A DNA stretch of 64,000 nt from Piper betle (lineage: Eukaryota > Streptophyta > Magnoliopsida > Piperales > Piperaceae): NCBI GenBank assembly GCA_033002965.1, contig JAURVB010014744.1, positions 124,001 to 188,000 of the forward strand, written 5' to 3'. The notes beneath the pieces were generated by a model, which was not told the origin of the DNA, did not search any database, and worked only from the letters and a program-made list of their open reading frames with translations. Positions 25,325 to 38,090 of the stretch are shown in pieces. Both the position numbers and the translations under genes were made by a program. Within the stretch, counting starts at the first letter, position 1, and the number at the start of each line of letters is the position of its first letter.

Positions 25325-26480
25325 TTCTATGCACAAGTTAATCAAGTTTAGTTTTGAGCCAGGGGATTAATGTATCTGGTCATTCATTGTTGCTGGAAGA
25401 ATCTGCAGATTAGTTGAAAGTGAAAAAACAAAACACGAAGGGGTTTTCCTTCAGCTTAGCAATTATGCTGTTTCACGAACAGAGCAAAGACACACCTGAT
25501 GAATTTCATATGGAAAGGGAGGTATGATGAATTAACGATGACAGTAGATTAAATTCTTTAGGATCAATAACCTGTTCTTTGTAAATTGTTAATTCTTTGT
25601 GTGATGCCTGGAATATTTATTGTGTTATAGGCTTCAATATTTTACGGTGAAAGAGCCGATGTTATTTTTCAGAAGTGTTTTGGTTACTTTTTCAATGTTA
25701 TCATTTGCATTTAGCTGATTTTATGCTTGCTGTCTTCGACTTGTAGATAGTGGAGTATCTAACGGGTCTGAAGTTGCTTGGAAAAATAAAAACGAATCTG
25801 AAGCTTTTTTTTAAAAAAAATCAATATCATTGAAGTCCTTATTTCGAATAGATTATGTCTTGTCACAATAGCCAACCACAGGAGAGAATGAGAGAAGAAT
25901 AGTTCTTTTACTGAAGCCGCTTTAACATTTCTTGATTCATGTATGCGATTTTGAGTTGAACGTAGAAACTGCTTGAACGTTATTGATTCATTTATATGAT
26001 TTTGAGATGAAGCTTTCTGTTTTACAACTTACATAAACTTGATGGCTGTGCCAAGCGATGTCCCATGTGTGCAGGTGGAAGCGGAACTTCTTATTCTTCG
26101 GCGAAGCACTTCTTCATGAATGGTAGTTAGGAAGATTCAATGATATTATATGACCAAAAAATAAGAATAATAACGAAAGGATGCCGCTAGCTGGTGAATC
26201 AAACAGCCACTGATCTAGGACAGAAGCTCATATACTGGATCCCCTGAGAAGATCAATTGATCCAAGCTGCTTATATGCTTTAGCTCTCTGTAGACCATTC
26301 TCACCCGATGTTAGCTGCAGGATGAACCAATTGAAGTGTCTTTTTATTTTTACTGTCACTAAAACTTGCATATAAATTAATACTTATTAGGTAAGAAAAA
26401 AAATTGTGATCTTATTTTGTGATAATTTGAACTTGATCCCAATAATCCTGCCTTGTATCTTCACCAATGTTATTTTAAGC
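25325..26480. other. 3' flank of the HAD relic, no gene seen
   Basis: AT-rich sequence with only short frames and no recognised motif. Confidence 0.4.
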
Positions 26481-26489
26481 AAGCTTAAT

Positions 26490-27245
26490 CCATGGTTGCA
26501 AAAATCGGAATCGGAATTGGAATCAGTTTTGGAGGAGTTACTAAATTGGATCGAATCAGTTTAAGTTTAAATTGGCCAGGAATCGATTTAGTTGAATCGG
26601 TCTAAATAGGTTATATATAATAATTTGATAACTCATAACATAAATATATAAAAGTTGGATATTAATGTCATTTTGATATTATATGTGTGTATTATATTTT
26701 ATTATATTTTTTAGATTTTTTAAAAATTATTTAGAATTAATTATTATTTTTAACTCGAGTCGAAGTTGAGTCAAATTTTAATTATGAGAATACCACCTCC
26801 GATGCGCCCCGCTCCTTCACCCCTAGCCGCTACTGCTGTCGCCCTGCCCTGCCCTGCCTCCCCTGTCTGCCCTACCCTACCTCCCCTTATTGGCCCTGCC
26901 CCGTTCCCTCTACCCTTGCCTCAATTATCCCCCGTGCAGGGGCGACGGCAGACCAACGGAGAGAGGGCGGAGGCAAGGGGTGATGGTAGACGGCACACGG
27001 CCGGAGGGAAGGGACGGCGATGGTTTAGGGAGGGCGATGCAAAAGGTATTTTTGTGATTTTAAAATTTTAATTTTAACTCTGCCTATGCATAAATAATTT
27101 ATTTAATATCATACTAAGGGTATTTTAATTATTTATCCAAAAACTGATTCTCACCATGATTTGACTCTCATTTCAAATCGGATAGCTCCCGATCCGATTT
27201 AAATCAGCTGATTTCGAGTGGAATCGACTGACTTTTTCATCATGG
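26490..27245. repeat. Probable MITE-like repeat with a GC-rich core
   Basis: The left end CCATGGTTGCAAAAATCGGA and the reverse complement of the right end (CCATGATGAAAAAGTC) are weakly similar. Repeated TCGGAAT/AATCAG words occur on both sides. A GC-rich block at about 26795-27030 sits between AT-rich flanks that contain GAGTCAAATTTTAATTA. Ends and target duplication are not certain. Confidence 0.35.
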
Positions 27246-27249
27246 GCTT

Positions 27250-28712
27250 CACCCAGTCAACACTATCAAGGGTGCAAATGATCTGGATTTGCTTGATCTG
27301 GTCCAGTTCGTGTCGGGCTGGTCCGGGTCTTTGTCAAAATCCAATTTAATATTGGGTGTTTGGGTTTAAGAATTTCAGCCTCGCGAAACTAAATGTTATA
27401 ATTCATATTATTCATGTGTTGGAAGCATTGAAAGAAATATGAGTTGTAAAAAGATGACATATAGATGTCAATGCATTGTCGAGTTAGGTTCAGGTTTGAT
27501 GGGACGGGGTAATGAAATGTTTTTGTTACTCAGTTTCGGATCCTATTAGTTTGGTGAGAAGAAAGTAATAATTTATTCGGTTTTGGATCCTACTCCCCTC
27601 CAACAATTAAGGTTGACCTAGCAAATAAACCTAAATCGAATCTTACTATATAAATAGAGCATTTTTATAACCTCTATATCAAAACATAATAATTTTATTA
27701 ATTAAAAAAATTAGAATTTCATTTTTTTATTTACCATCACATCATCTTTCATTACCCTTTAAAGTTTTCTTCGAAAAGAACCGATTCTTTTCTTAACCCA
27801 TCAATATTAGGATTAAACTAAAAAACCTTCCACGTCAAAACCCACAAAGCCCGCCCCCTTATGCCTCATTGTTTCTGGGCCAAATTACAACACTTTAGAT
27901 AATATTATAAAAAAATCCCAAACGAGGGGGTTGTCAACTCTCTTGTTTCTCAATCACACAATCTTTTCCAACACTTTCGATCCAAAACTATGTTAACATA
28001 TGATTCGCATGGTTGAATCAGTCGTCTAATTAATCAAAATGCCACCCGATCGGCTATCATGTGGGCTACACTAAAATACTAGGTTCACTCCCTCACATTG
28101 ATTGATTAGGTTGAGGTAGATATATATAGACTTACAAGAGGTATATCCAAGCTTGACCATAGAAGGCCATTGGTGATCAGACTTAAAACTTGAGCATACA
28201 CAAATTAATTGACTTGCCTCCGTAAGGGATCTACATATAAAAAAATGAGTCTAAATTCAGTTTAAGTTGACAATATTGATCTGAACTGATTGAAAGTGGG
28301 CTTATTATCACATGGTGGGTTGAATATTGGCGTGGATATATATATATATATAGTTGTAGTTTGTTTATTAAATTTATATAATGATCTATCTCATTTGACA
28401 AAGGAACAAAGCAAATGGGGCTGTTCTGAGTTGGACTTAGAGGCATTAGTTGTAGGATTCTAGAGACAATGCCCACTCAGGTCAAGGCAACCTTCCATGT
28501 GATTATACCCCTTTATGCATGTGATTGTGCACCCTTCATATCTATCCTCCTTATTCTCATTCTTCTTTATTTCTAATAGTTTTATGTCTGTATGTATATA
28601 TTTATATATGCCCCACCCGCATGAATATCCACAGTTGCATATATATTATTCTATATAGCCATTCAGGGACATGCATACGTACTTGTTTGTTCTATGTCAA
28701 TTATACCTCTTC

Positions 28713-28752
<40 letters not shown>

Positions 28753-31700
28753 ACTATAAAAAGAAAAAAAAGGAGTCTACTGGTTGCTTACGGGCTTTTA
28801 TTTTGTGAACGCAATTGGTGTGCCAGTGCTGCCTTGGTTCAAGCCTAATTTTTCTGCTTCCAATTCGAAGTCTTCAATATGGGAAGGTTAATATTTAGTG
28901 GGAGATTAGTGGGTTCTAATGGGGAAGGTATCTAAATTCTAAATTAATAAGAAAGTACCCCACTTGCACTTTGAAAAGTAGAGAGAGATCTCAGCAGCTC
29001 ATTCTAATTCTGACTCCAAGGTGTCTTCTACCTACCATTCTTTCGAGAATTATTCTTAATTAAGTGCTAATCCTGTTGTGCGTTTGTAGGAGAAATTTTT
29101 TCCAACACAAGAAAGTAGATCATAAAATAAAGAGACCCATTTGGATTATACAAATGAATTATGTGAGCTTCTTAAATATTTGAACCACCACAGTAATTAA
29201 ATAGTACTAAACCCATAACATGCATCCTTCTTGTGATTAAAAATTACTCATATTAACTCATTACTGTTTCATTAATCCAAGTAGTTAAAAGACAAATATT
29301 GAAGTACATATATTAGACTAAAAAATATCAAGGTTTGTATCGTTCAAAATCATTTCCTAGCTCCTGATTGTAAATCATATGGAACATATGGTTTCGTTTT
29401 GCTGCCAAATAATTTAGTAGGGCCTTGGCAAATGGTGGGTCACTCTACATTATTGCTTTTTATATCAAATAATTGATCACCCTTCATAGTTTCCAATGCC
29501 CGGCCAGCAATTGACACCAATGAGACCAGATTATAGGCCCAGCTTTTCGCCGGAGAAGACAGTGAACACACACCAAAACCAGCTAAGTTTGTGCCAATTG
29601 GATATGAACAGTCATTACCTTCTCTTTTCCTTTGTCCATTTGCAAGAGTTGAGGAATCAATGAATGTTTCTGATAAGCTTGTTGGGACTACTCTCTCTAT
29701 CTGTTTTGAGGACACGCTATGTTTCATTTGTGGCATCCACTTCATCTCGGACCCCAATCTAGAAGCTATATATTGAATTCTTTTATCCATCCTTCTTAAT
29801 TTATTCATTCAACAGCACCCTGTCTCTTGGTTGAACTGTTTATACTCCTGTTCTGGTACCGGAGATTTTGATAATTCTGACATTCATGTCCAATCTCCAT
29901 ACATATAAGAAGTAAAAACAATGTTGTCATGCAAACAGAAATGCAGAATCACCCCATTCATAGTTTAATATCACTAGTATGATATTTTGATGGAAAATAT
30001 TGAAGAGAGTTTTGAGTTAAAAGGAAGTTAATGATATAAGAGGGTAAGTTGCACATCAATATTTCATTTCTTCCTCAAAGACTACAAGTTATGGTCGCTG
30101 ATCAATCTTGCCAACCATGCTGATCAAGATGTGCATACAATGCCAAAGTTAGGTTGTTTTTGCTACCTGGCTAGGAGGCTTCCATACTCCTATTTATTAG
30201 GGAAGTCTATTATTTGGGAGCATTGAACCAAATCTATGCATATGAATTTTGGGTGGAATTATTAAACTTGTTCAATATTTGAAAGCATCAAACTATAAAT
30301 TGAGATCTTTGTTTAGGAAAAAATCTTATTTTTGGGAATTTTGAGTTGTGAATTGCAATTTTTTCCATAATTTTACTTACGAGAACAACTTTAGTCCCAT
30401 TCGGCTCCAAGATATGCAGGAAGTTATTATATTTGATTTAGTTTTTAACGATAATAATCAAATCCTTCTCATTGATTAACGTACTAAAACTATTTACGCA
30501 CGCGTTTAACTTGCAAATATGTTTTCTTTGAGTGTACAGAAGAACATTTTAGCAATATATAGCAATTGAAAAAACGTGGAGTTAGTTAAATCTTAACAAA
30601 AAGATCGAAATTATGGAATCATGGAATCCAATGTACGCCTTAAAATCTTTACATAAATTGACAGCGAACTAAATATGGTGTGCTATTATGGGCAGGGCAT
30701 CTTAAAACTTTAGACCCAAAACTTTTTGGACAAAATCACATCACCCACTTGTGGCAAGGGTTCAATGCGACATTGCCCTTGGACTTATAAGGTGCTGCTC
30801 ATTGAACCTAAACCAGTGGCATCCTCAACACAGTGAAAAGGAATGGAGTAGGCACTAGTGAAGGCAACCTCTCATAGCCTATGGACTCTACCGTCATCGT
30901 TTAAAGATCATTTATATGCTGTACTTACCTAGTTCTCAGTTGCAGTGATCCCTGTGCAATAGGCACCTGTTTCTTGAAATGAGCGGTGGAAAGCAGTGGT
31001 TGGTGTTAGAGGTGAAGACAACCGTGGAAAACTCTTAGCTGGCCCCATTATTCATTGTCCATTTGAAAGAACTGCAGGCCAACCAATCATTTTCCAGTTT
31101 CTGCGTGTAGGATTAGTCCTGGTCACCATAGTGGTGGTTGAATTTTCTTTGTTTTAGAGGCACCACAAAGATCAATGTAGGCAATGGCAAAAAGAACAAT
31201 TTATAATTGGAAAGTATTGGTAGATATGTGTGTCTGTCTGCTTTTCTATTTGTTGAACGGCCCTCTTCATAGTTTCACAGTATTTGAGCTGTATCATGCC
31301 AGTAAAAGAAAAAGGAATGAGCCTCACTCTACAATGAACCAATTGTCATGTTTTTCCTCGTGCTTTGCTCAGCCCTGTTTCTTTTTCAAGGACCCAATTG
31401 AGTAAATAGGAAATAAGTAGCTGGGTGTGACCGTCCATAAGCAGGAAGTGCAAGGGACGAATCAAGTGTAGTTATGAGAGGAGACGTAGGCAAAACAGAT
31501 TGAAACGAAAAGGATGAATAAAACTGACAGGCCATATGATTCTAACAAGCAAGGAGGTGATGTTTGCTGTATTGAGCATAGTAAGCTTAAGTACATGAAA
31601 CAGGGAGTAGAAAAATGTTAAAGCAAAGTTCCAAATCAGTGCAGTGACTATCCAGCTACCTTCCAACCTCCGAATGAAGAAGCAAACAGCGGCTAGGATG

Positions 31701-33500
31701 CTCTCTTTCCTTCATGACACACATTGTCAACCCTTAACACGGCAACTCTAAAGTACCCAACTAACAACTGAATACTCTTAATCTAACCTTTTTACTATTC
31801 CAAGAATCAAAAAGAGAAGATTAATACTGATATAGCTTTGGGACGTAGTGAGATATTAGCTCCTTGAAGGCATATTACGAAGAAGATGATCTCTATAAAC
31901 CCCTCTTCTTCATTATTTACATATAATTTTACTTAATTACTCATGTTACGTTCACGGACTTCCTGTTTCTCTATCATAAAATCATCCGTGCATAATAATG
32001 AATAAAGTTTATGTATAATACTTCTTGTTAGCACAAATGGATAATGGTAAATTAATAAACATGGCATTCACATATAAAATAAGTATATAAATTAATAAAT
32101 ATTGACATTCATACATAAACATTCTGATAATGAATAATTAATACCACTTTTTAGATATGCATACGAGCTAATAAATACAATATCCGCAACTAATAATATT
32201 ATGTTAAAAATAAATCCAAATTTTAAGTTAAAGATAAACCCCAAAACTATTATCGGTCCACTTTTTCTCCCACGTGATTAATTATAGTCCACTAATAATT
32301 AAATTCAAAATTTAAGTTAAATAAACCCAGAACATGATTTCCTAAACTTAACTCTAAATTAGATCCCTATCTTTTTTCTCTCCGTAGTTCATGACTTGGT
32401 TCCCTCCCTTTAGTATCTACTGAACATGAGACCGATATTCTCCTCTCCGTGGTATGATTTGCAGGAATGTCTACAAACAATGGGATCTTCTTGATCAGTC
32501 ATGTTTGTTTCTCTTATTTTTTGTGTTTGTTTTTGTGTTTAGAGGATATAAGTTTGGGAAGGTGGGTATTTGAGTTAAATTTGAGGCCATGCGTTTGTGC
32601 TCAAAAGATTTTAATTCTATATATGGTTTATACAGTAACTTTTAATTCTAATTTGAAATTGTTTTTTTTAAAATAAATTTATTTATTTTTATGAATGAGT
32701 TTTTTTATATTTGGATCTTAAATATTCTCGGGTATATAGTGTTTTGACAATATTTTGAAGTTGTATTTAGCTAAATATTAAAAAATCTTGATTCCCATGT
32801 TAGCTAAATTTTAAAAATAATATCTTTTTTGTGAATGCGTTTCTTGTATTTAGATCATACGGTACAAATAGTTTAGAAATATTTCTAAAGTAGTTTTTTT
32901 AATTTTAAATTAGATTTCGAATCCAGATCAGATTGTTTCAAACATTAGAAAATTCTGGTCCTGATTCCAAAATAGATTTATGAAATAAATTTATATTTTT
33001 AGAATAGATAAAAAACATAATATGTATCTATATAATTTTACTATATAATAATTTTATAAATATCAAAAATCCCCCGGACATGAGTAAGATTATGGCTAAT
33101 ATATTGGGGTATATATATATAATTTTATGTATGAGTTCATCTACTGGGTTTGAATTGGTTGGTTGGATTAATTTAATTAAATTGGTCCAGGCTAAGTAAT
33201 CAGTGGCGGTGAGCCAGCGGTGGTACCGACAACCAGGCAGCTTTCACACAAAACCCACCACAAGAAGTCATGAAGGGCAAGTCAAACAACCATGAACAAG
33301 TAACCACAGCTGTAAGTGCCTTTTTTTCTTTTACTTTTCATCGTGACAAGGATGAGATCATAGATTCACAAATGGCAGAGAAAGATCCCACTCAAAATAA
33401 TTAGAAGGCTCTGCAAGATGCAGATATATAGATATGATATATGCAGTTATATCTTATATATTAATAGTATATTGTAGATATATAGCAATATAGAAGAAAA
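27250..33500. other. Intergenic region, no gene supported
   Basis: About 6 kb of AT-rich DNA. A 122-codon minus-strand frame at 29440-29808 has no recognisable motif and no clear splice context, so it is not called. Short TA tracts occur near 28330 and 28716-28749. Confidence 0.5.
28716..28749. repeat. (TA)n microsatellite
   Basis: Uninterrupted TA dinucleotides for about 34 bp. Confidence 0.95.
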
Positions 33501-34162
33501 GAGTAGGAGGAAGGGTGATTGATGTGCAGAGGATGAAACTGTGACATTGACGGTTGAAAAGGTGAGGAAGGGAGAGGAGGGTGTGCTGTAGACGTTGCAG
33601 GCTTTCCAGAAGCCAGAGCATAAATCCACTCTCAGATCCTGACATTTCTCACATGCCTCATCCCCTTCCCAATTATCATCTCACATGGAAATGTGAGAAC
33701 ACACATCATCACCTTTTCTTTTACTTGTTTCCTGCCCCAAACCCAATCACCTCCCACCCAATCGATCCGCTACTGTTACAAATGCCAGACATTCATGTGC
33801 GTGTCACCATGTAACTGCCTTCTCCTTGGTTAAAGCCTCAACAACAACTCCCATCTGCAAGGGGCACGCTTCTTCCTGCCCGCCACCTTCTCCTCTTCCC
33901 TTCCTCTCTTTCTCTTCTGCACCACTTCTGTACTCTGCAACATCTTCCCTCTCTGAATGCAGAACAGCTTCCTAGCTGCTAGGTAGCTGGATGAGCTTGC
34001 TGTCGATGAATTTAAGTTAATTGAGCAAATGGGTGTTCCTTGTTCCTGCATTTGGAACCCTGTTTGGTGTTCTTGAGTGGTAGTTGCACCGACCATCTGT
34101 GTGGTGTGAGAAGAAGAGGCACATTTTGGCTTTTTTTGCCTCTGGCGGAGGGCTTTGGCAAT

Positions 34163-37100
34163 ATGTCTGCCAAAATTTTGCAATCCTGGTCTGACGAGAA
34201 TCCGGACTTTAAGAAGCAAATTGGGTGTATGACCGGAATTTTCCAGCTCTTTGATCGCAACCACATCATCAGCAGCAAGCGAATTCATGCACATAAACGG
34301 CTTCCTCCTCGTATGTTGTTGTCTGGATTTTCGTTTTCGTTGTTTATTTTCTCAACGTTGATTTGTGTGTGCGTGTTTCAGTTTATTGAATTGTGGGAAT
34401 TGCCGCTTTCTTATTATTATCTATTTCTACACAGTATTTTTTATTTGTCAATTTTTATTGTCTCAAGTTTCGATGGCTAGTTAAAGGTTTCAATTCTCAA
34501 TTTGATATGATGCATTCCATGAATTTTTCATGATATTAGTATGTTACTTAATCGACTCTCAATCCATGTATTCATCAACATGTTCGACGATTTTCCTATA
34601 GGTGCCTCTGGTACAAATTCTATCAACAGTGCACTTGAAGCCTTAACATCTCCGCATACTAGCGTGGTAAGAACCATTTATACGTTTATTTTGTTGTTAA
34701 AATTTTTCATTTTAAGACCGCCAGCCCTGAGATGTAATTTCGTCTGATCTTCTTGGAAGAAAATTAATGGAACAATTTTCTTTTCGTTTTTAATTTTTAA
34801 ACTGAAATTGGGAAAGAGAGCACCTCACAACATTTAGATGCAAAATTGTGCCTATTTTTTCATGGTCGCGATATTTTCCTACTGCAGGACAAAATTGCAG
34901 GTAGATATGCCGTTGAACATGAAAGAATATCAGTTGAGTCATCAACAACTTCTGTCTCCTCGACGTCTTTCTCATCGTTTTCTTCTCTTGAATACCACAA
35001 AGCAAGACAATTGGAAGCTCCATCCTCTACACCCTTGAGAGCTTCAAAATTTCAGAGTTCAGAATATAGCAATGCCAAGAACAGTGCAGGTCACCACGAT
35101 CATTCTAGTACTACCACTCTCCCTGGTAGGCAGTTCCATGGTTCCTGGGAAGTTAAAGACTCTAACTTTAGAGAACCACATGGATTATCAGTGAAAACAA
35201 AAATAAAAGAGGATTACATTAACACTGTCTTCAAAGATTCTCCTAGACCTCTGCAATTGTCAAGGTCATTGGATGGTGGAGCTGGTGGCACTAGGAAGCC
35301 CAAGGTGCCACTTGATCTTAATGAATCATTGAGAGTTCTTGTTAAGCTTAAAGAGGGGCCATGGCATGCTAGTGAGGTCAGAGAACCTGCTAGAGCTTAT
35401 TGTGAGACAAAAAGAGGATCTTATGCTCCATCAGCAAAGGAGCTCCCTCGATTCTCTTACGATGGCCGAGAATTATCTCGGTCCTCGTTTGATTCAAGCG
35501 AAGCGAGGAAAATGTCATCAAAAGTACCTGAACTGCCAAGGTTATCATTGGACAGTAGCCAAACTTCCATGAGAAACTCTAGCTCAGATTTGAAGTTGAA
35601 TGCTAGTTCGAAGCGCCTGCACGCTGCCAACAACCGAGACATAGCTATTTGCAATCGGTCGTCGAGTGTTGTTGCGAAACTGATGGGCTTGGAGCCATTA
35701 CCTGGCTCTAAACAGACTGATGAAAAGCATGTGGGAGCTGCTAATTCTAGTAGACCTGGATCTTTCTGCAGTGAGAGGAACGGCAATATGTCACCTGGAA
35801 ACTTGAGAATGAATGAGACTCCTAGGCTAGAACGATGTTCGAGTTCGCCAAGGAGCTTGAGGAAAATTCATATCCAGTTATAAAGCCGAATTTACCTCCT
35901 AAATTTCCAATTGAAGCAGCTCCATGGAAGCAGAAGGAAAGTGGTGGTGCTGCTAAAAAGCCTGCCACCAAGCATTCAGAAGTAACCTCAAGGCAGCCCA
36001 CTTCACTGTCTGTGTTCAGTGAGATTGAAAAAAGGTTGAACGATCTTGACTTCAAGCAATCTCATAAGGATCTCAGGGTGTTGAAGCAAATCATTGAAGC
36101 AATGCAGGCCAAGAGACAAATTGGGAGGAAGAAAGAAGAGCATGAAACCACCACATATGCTTCAGTTCAGAGAAGTAATGTCAAAACTCCACAAAGCAAG
36201 AACAGTAATTCTCTTTCCACAAAGGGAATTGGATGTCCAAGAGCTCGGGAGTCACCCATTGTCATAATCAAACCAGCTAAACTAGTTGAGAAATCTGGTA
36301 GTCCTCGATCCTCTCTTATTCCTATAGATGGTTTACCTGGTATTTACAAGTCTAAAAGTGTGGATGCAAGTGATATCCAAAGAAATAACAGGATAGGTAA
36401 GGATAGGGAAACTAGGCTCCATCTCAGAGGGTCGAGGAGTTTAGTTCACTCCGCTGAAGAGAAGACTGTTGTTAGCAAGAATGAGGAAACAAGATCCCCA
36501 AGGCTTAGGCTGAAATCCATGCAACCTTCTTCTCCTAGAAATCAGATATCACCCAAAGAAAAGAATGCAAAAAGCTTAAACACCAGCTCTTCAAGCCCAA
36601 GGTTGCAGCAGAGGAAGGCTGAAGTGGAGCGAAAATCTCGATCTCCTGTCCCTTCACCAGAATTGAACAAGCCTACAAGGAGGCATCTAGGTAGGCAGTT
36701 TGAATTGGGGTCTCCTGGTGCAAGACGCGGAGACAGACCGACTCAAAGTGATGATCACTCGAGTGAGAAGAGTGACACAAGGTATTTCAATCATGGTGGC
36801 GATGACATTTCTGTGGTCTCGGATAGCAGTGCTAGCTTCCTTTCACAGGCTGATGCAGAAGTAACAAGTGCTGATAGATCTGCGGAGCTAATTGCAAGCT
36901 TGCAACGAAAGGTTTGTTATATTCATCTGCTAATTTCACTGTACTACTTAGGTAATCCTTGTATTGTAAATTTTGAGATTGGTTATTAATTTTCTTCCTG
37001 TTTATTTTCATGTAGAATTCATTCTCAAGTCCAGGTGAAGATGGAATGGGATTTTCAACTGTTGCTCCTGAGCAACCGAGCCCTGTCTCCGTTCTGGATG

Positions 37101-38090
37101 CTTCATTATACAGAGAAGATTTTATGCCTTCTCCTGTGAAATATTTATCAAATACTTTCAGAGGTAAGAGGTTTTCAGTGGTGATGCGTTTAATAGTAAT
37201 TTTTATAATTCCTAACTATGAAAATTGATTAGCAACTGCACAATTATTTGTCCTCGTTTAAGTTTATTTTAATTTTGTCTTCCATAATATGTTTCTTACT
37301 GTCTTGTCTTTTCATACCAGACATGGATGGTTGTATTTTGGAAGAAGCTTTTGGTGAAGATGCTCTAGATGATCAATCTAGCAAAAATAAATTACAAAAG
37401 GTGCAACTACTTACTCTGAAGCCAACCCAGTTGAATGTTGGAACTTATACAGATCATATTGGGCCCCCACCGAAAGATACAAATCCAGATCACAGTTATG
37501 TTTCAGATATACTTTTAGCTTCAGGCCTCCTGCTAAAAGACTTCAAATCGTATTCTGCTCCAGTTCAAGTTCCTTTGCCTGAGCATGTGATCAATCCTGA
37601 CTTGTTTTTAGTCCTTGAGCAAGTGAAAACGAGCTCTGTTATTGTGGCTTCTGAAAATGGTCCCCATGAAGAACCTAGCTTAAAGAAGCAACATCGAAAA
37701 CTTGTGTTTGACACTGTGAATGAGGTTCTTGCTGGGAAATTGGCACTAGCAAGGCAGGCAGAGACCTGGCTTCAATTCCAGAGCCTTACAAGTTTCATCC
37801 TCGATGGCCGAAGTCTTCTTAAGGAGATATGTTTTGAGCTTGATCAGCTATGTCCTAGAAAGGTGGAATGTGTTGGGGAGGAGGATGAAGATTGGCTTGA
37901 AAATATGTTAGCTGCAGATGTGATGCACAGAGAAGAAAGGTGGACAGAGTTTGATAAACAAATTCCACATATTGTTCTGGACATTGAAAGGTTGATCTTC
38001 AAGGGCTTGATTGATGAAATTGTAAGCAAGGAAGCATCAACTTTGCGCGTCAAGCCTGGCAGTCGAAGAAGGCAGATATTTACTGAGTAG
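34163..38090 (+). CDS. LONGIFOLIA / TRM family protein (one-base deletion in exon 3)
   Basis: LONGIFOLIA proteins (TON1-recruiting-motif family) associate with microtubules and promote longitudinal cell elongation. Exons: 34163-34310, 34602-34666, 34888-36911, 37016-37163, 37321-38090. Phases agree at every junction. The start is fixed by MSAKILQSWSDENPDFKKQI, then GCMTGIFQLFDRNH, the conserved N-terminal motif. NRSSSVVAKLMGLEPLPG (about residue 327) is the family M3 motif. QPSPVSVLDASLY lies in exon 4. The C-terminal DUF4378 region includes KLVFDTVNEVLAGKL and IVLDIERLIFKGLIDEIV. Exon 3 is 2024 bases, one short of a multiple of three. Reading runs off frame near 35861-35868 and stops at 35881-35883, while the correct frame resumes as YPVIKPNLPPKFPIEAAPWK. 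With that base the protein would be about 1051 residues. Everything else is intact, so a sequencing or assembly error is as likely as a recent null mutation. Confidence 0.9.

Noticed and set aside
29440..29808. 122-codon minus-strand frame
   Set aside because: No motif, no splice partner and no repeat of the pattern nearby; it is not distinguishable from chance.
33830..34294. 154-codon minus-strand frame opposite the start of the LONGIFOLIA/TRM gene
   Set aside because: It is the shadow of the leader and exon 1, whose plus-strand frame carries the conserved family motif.
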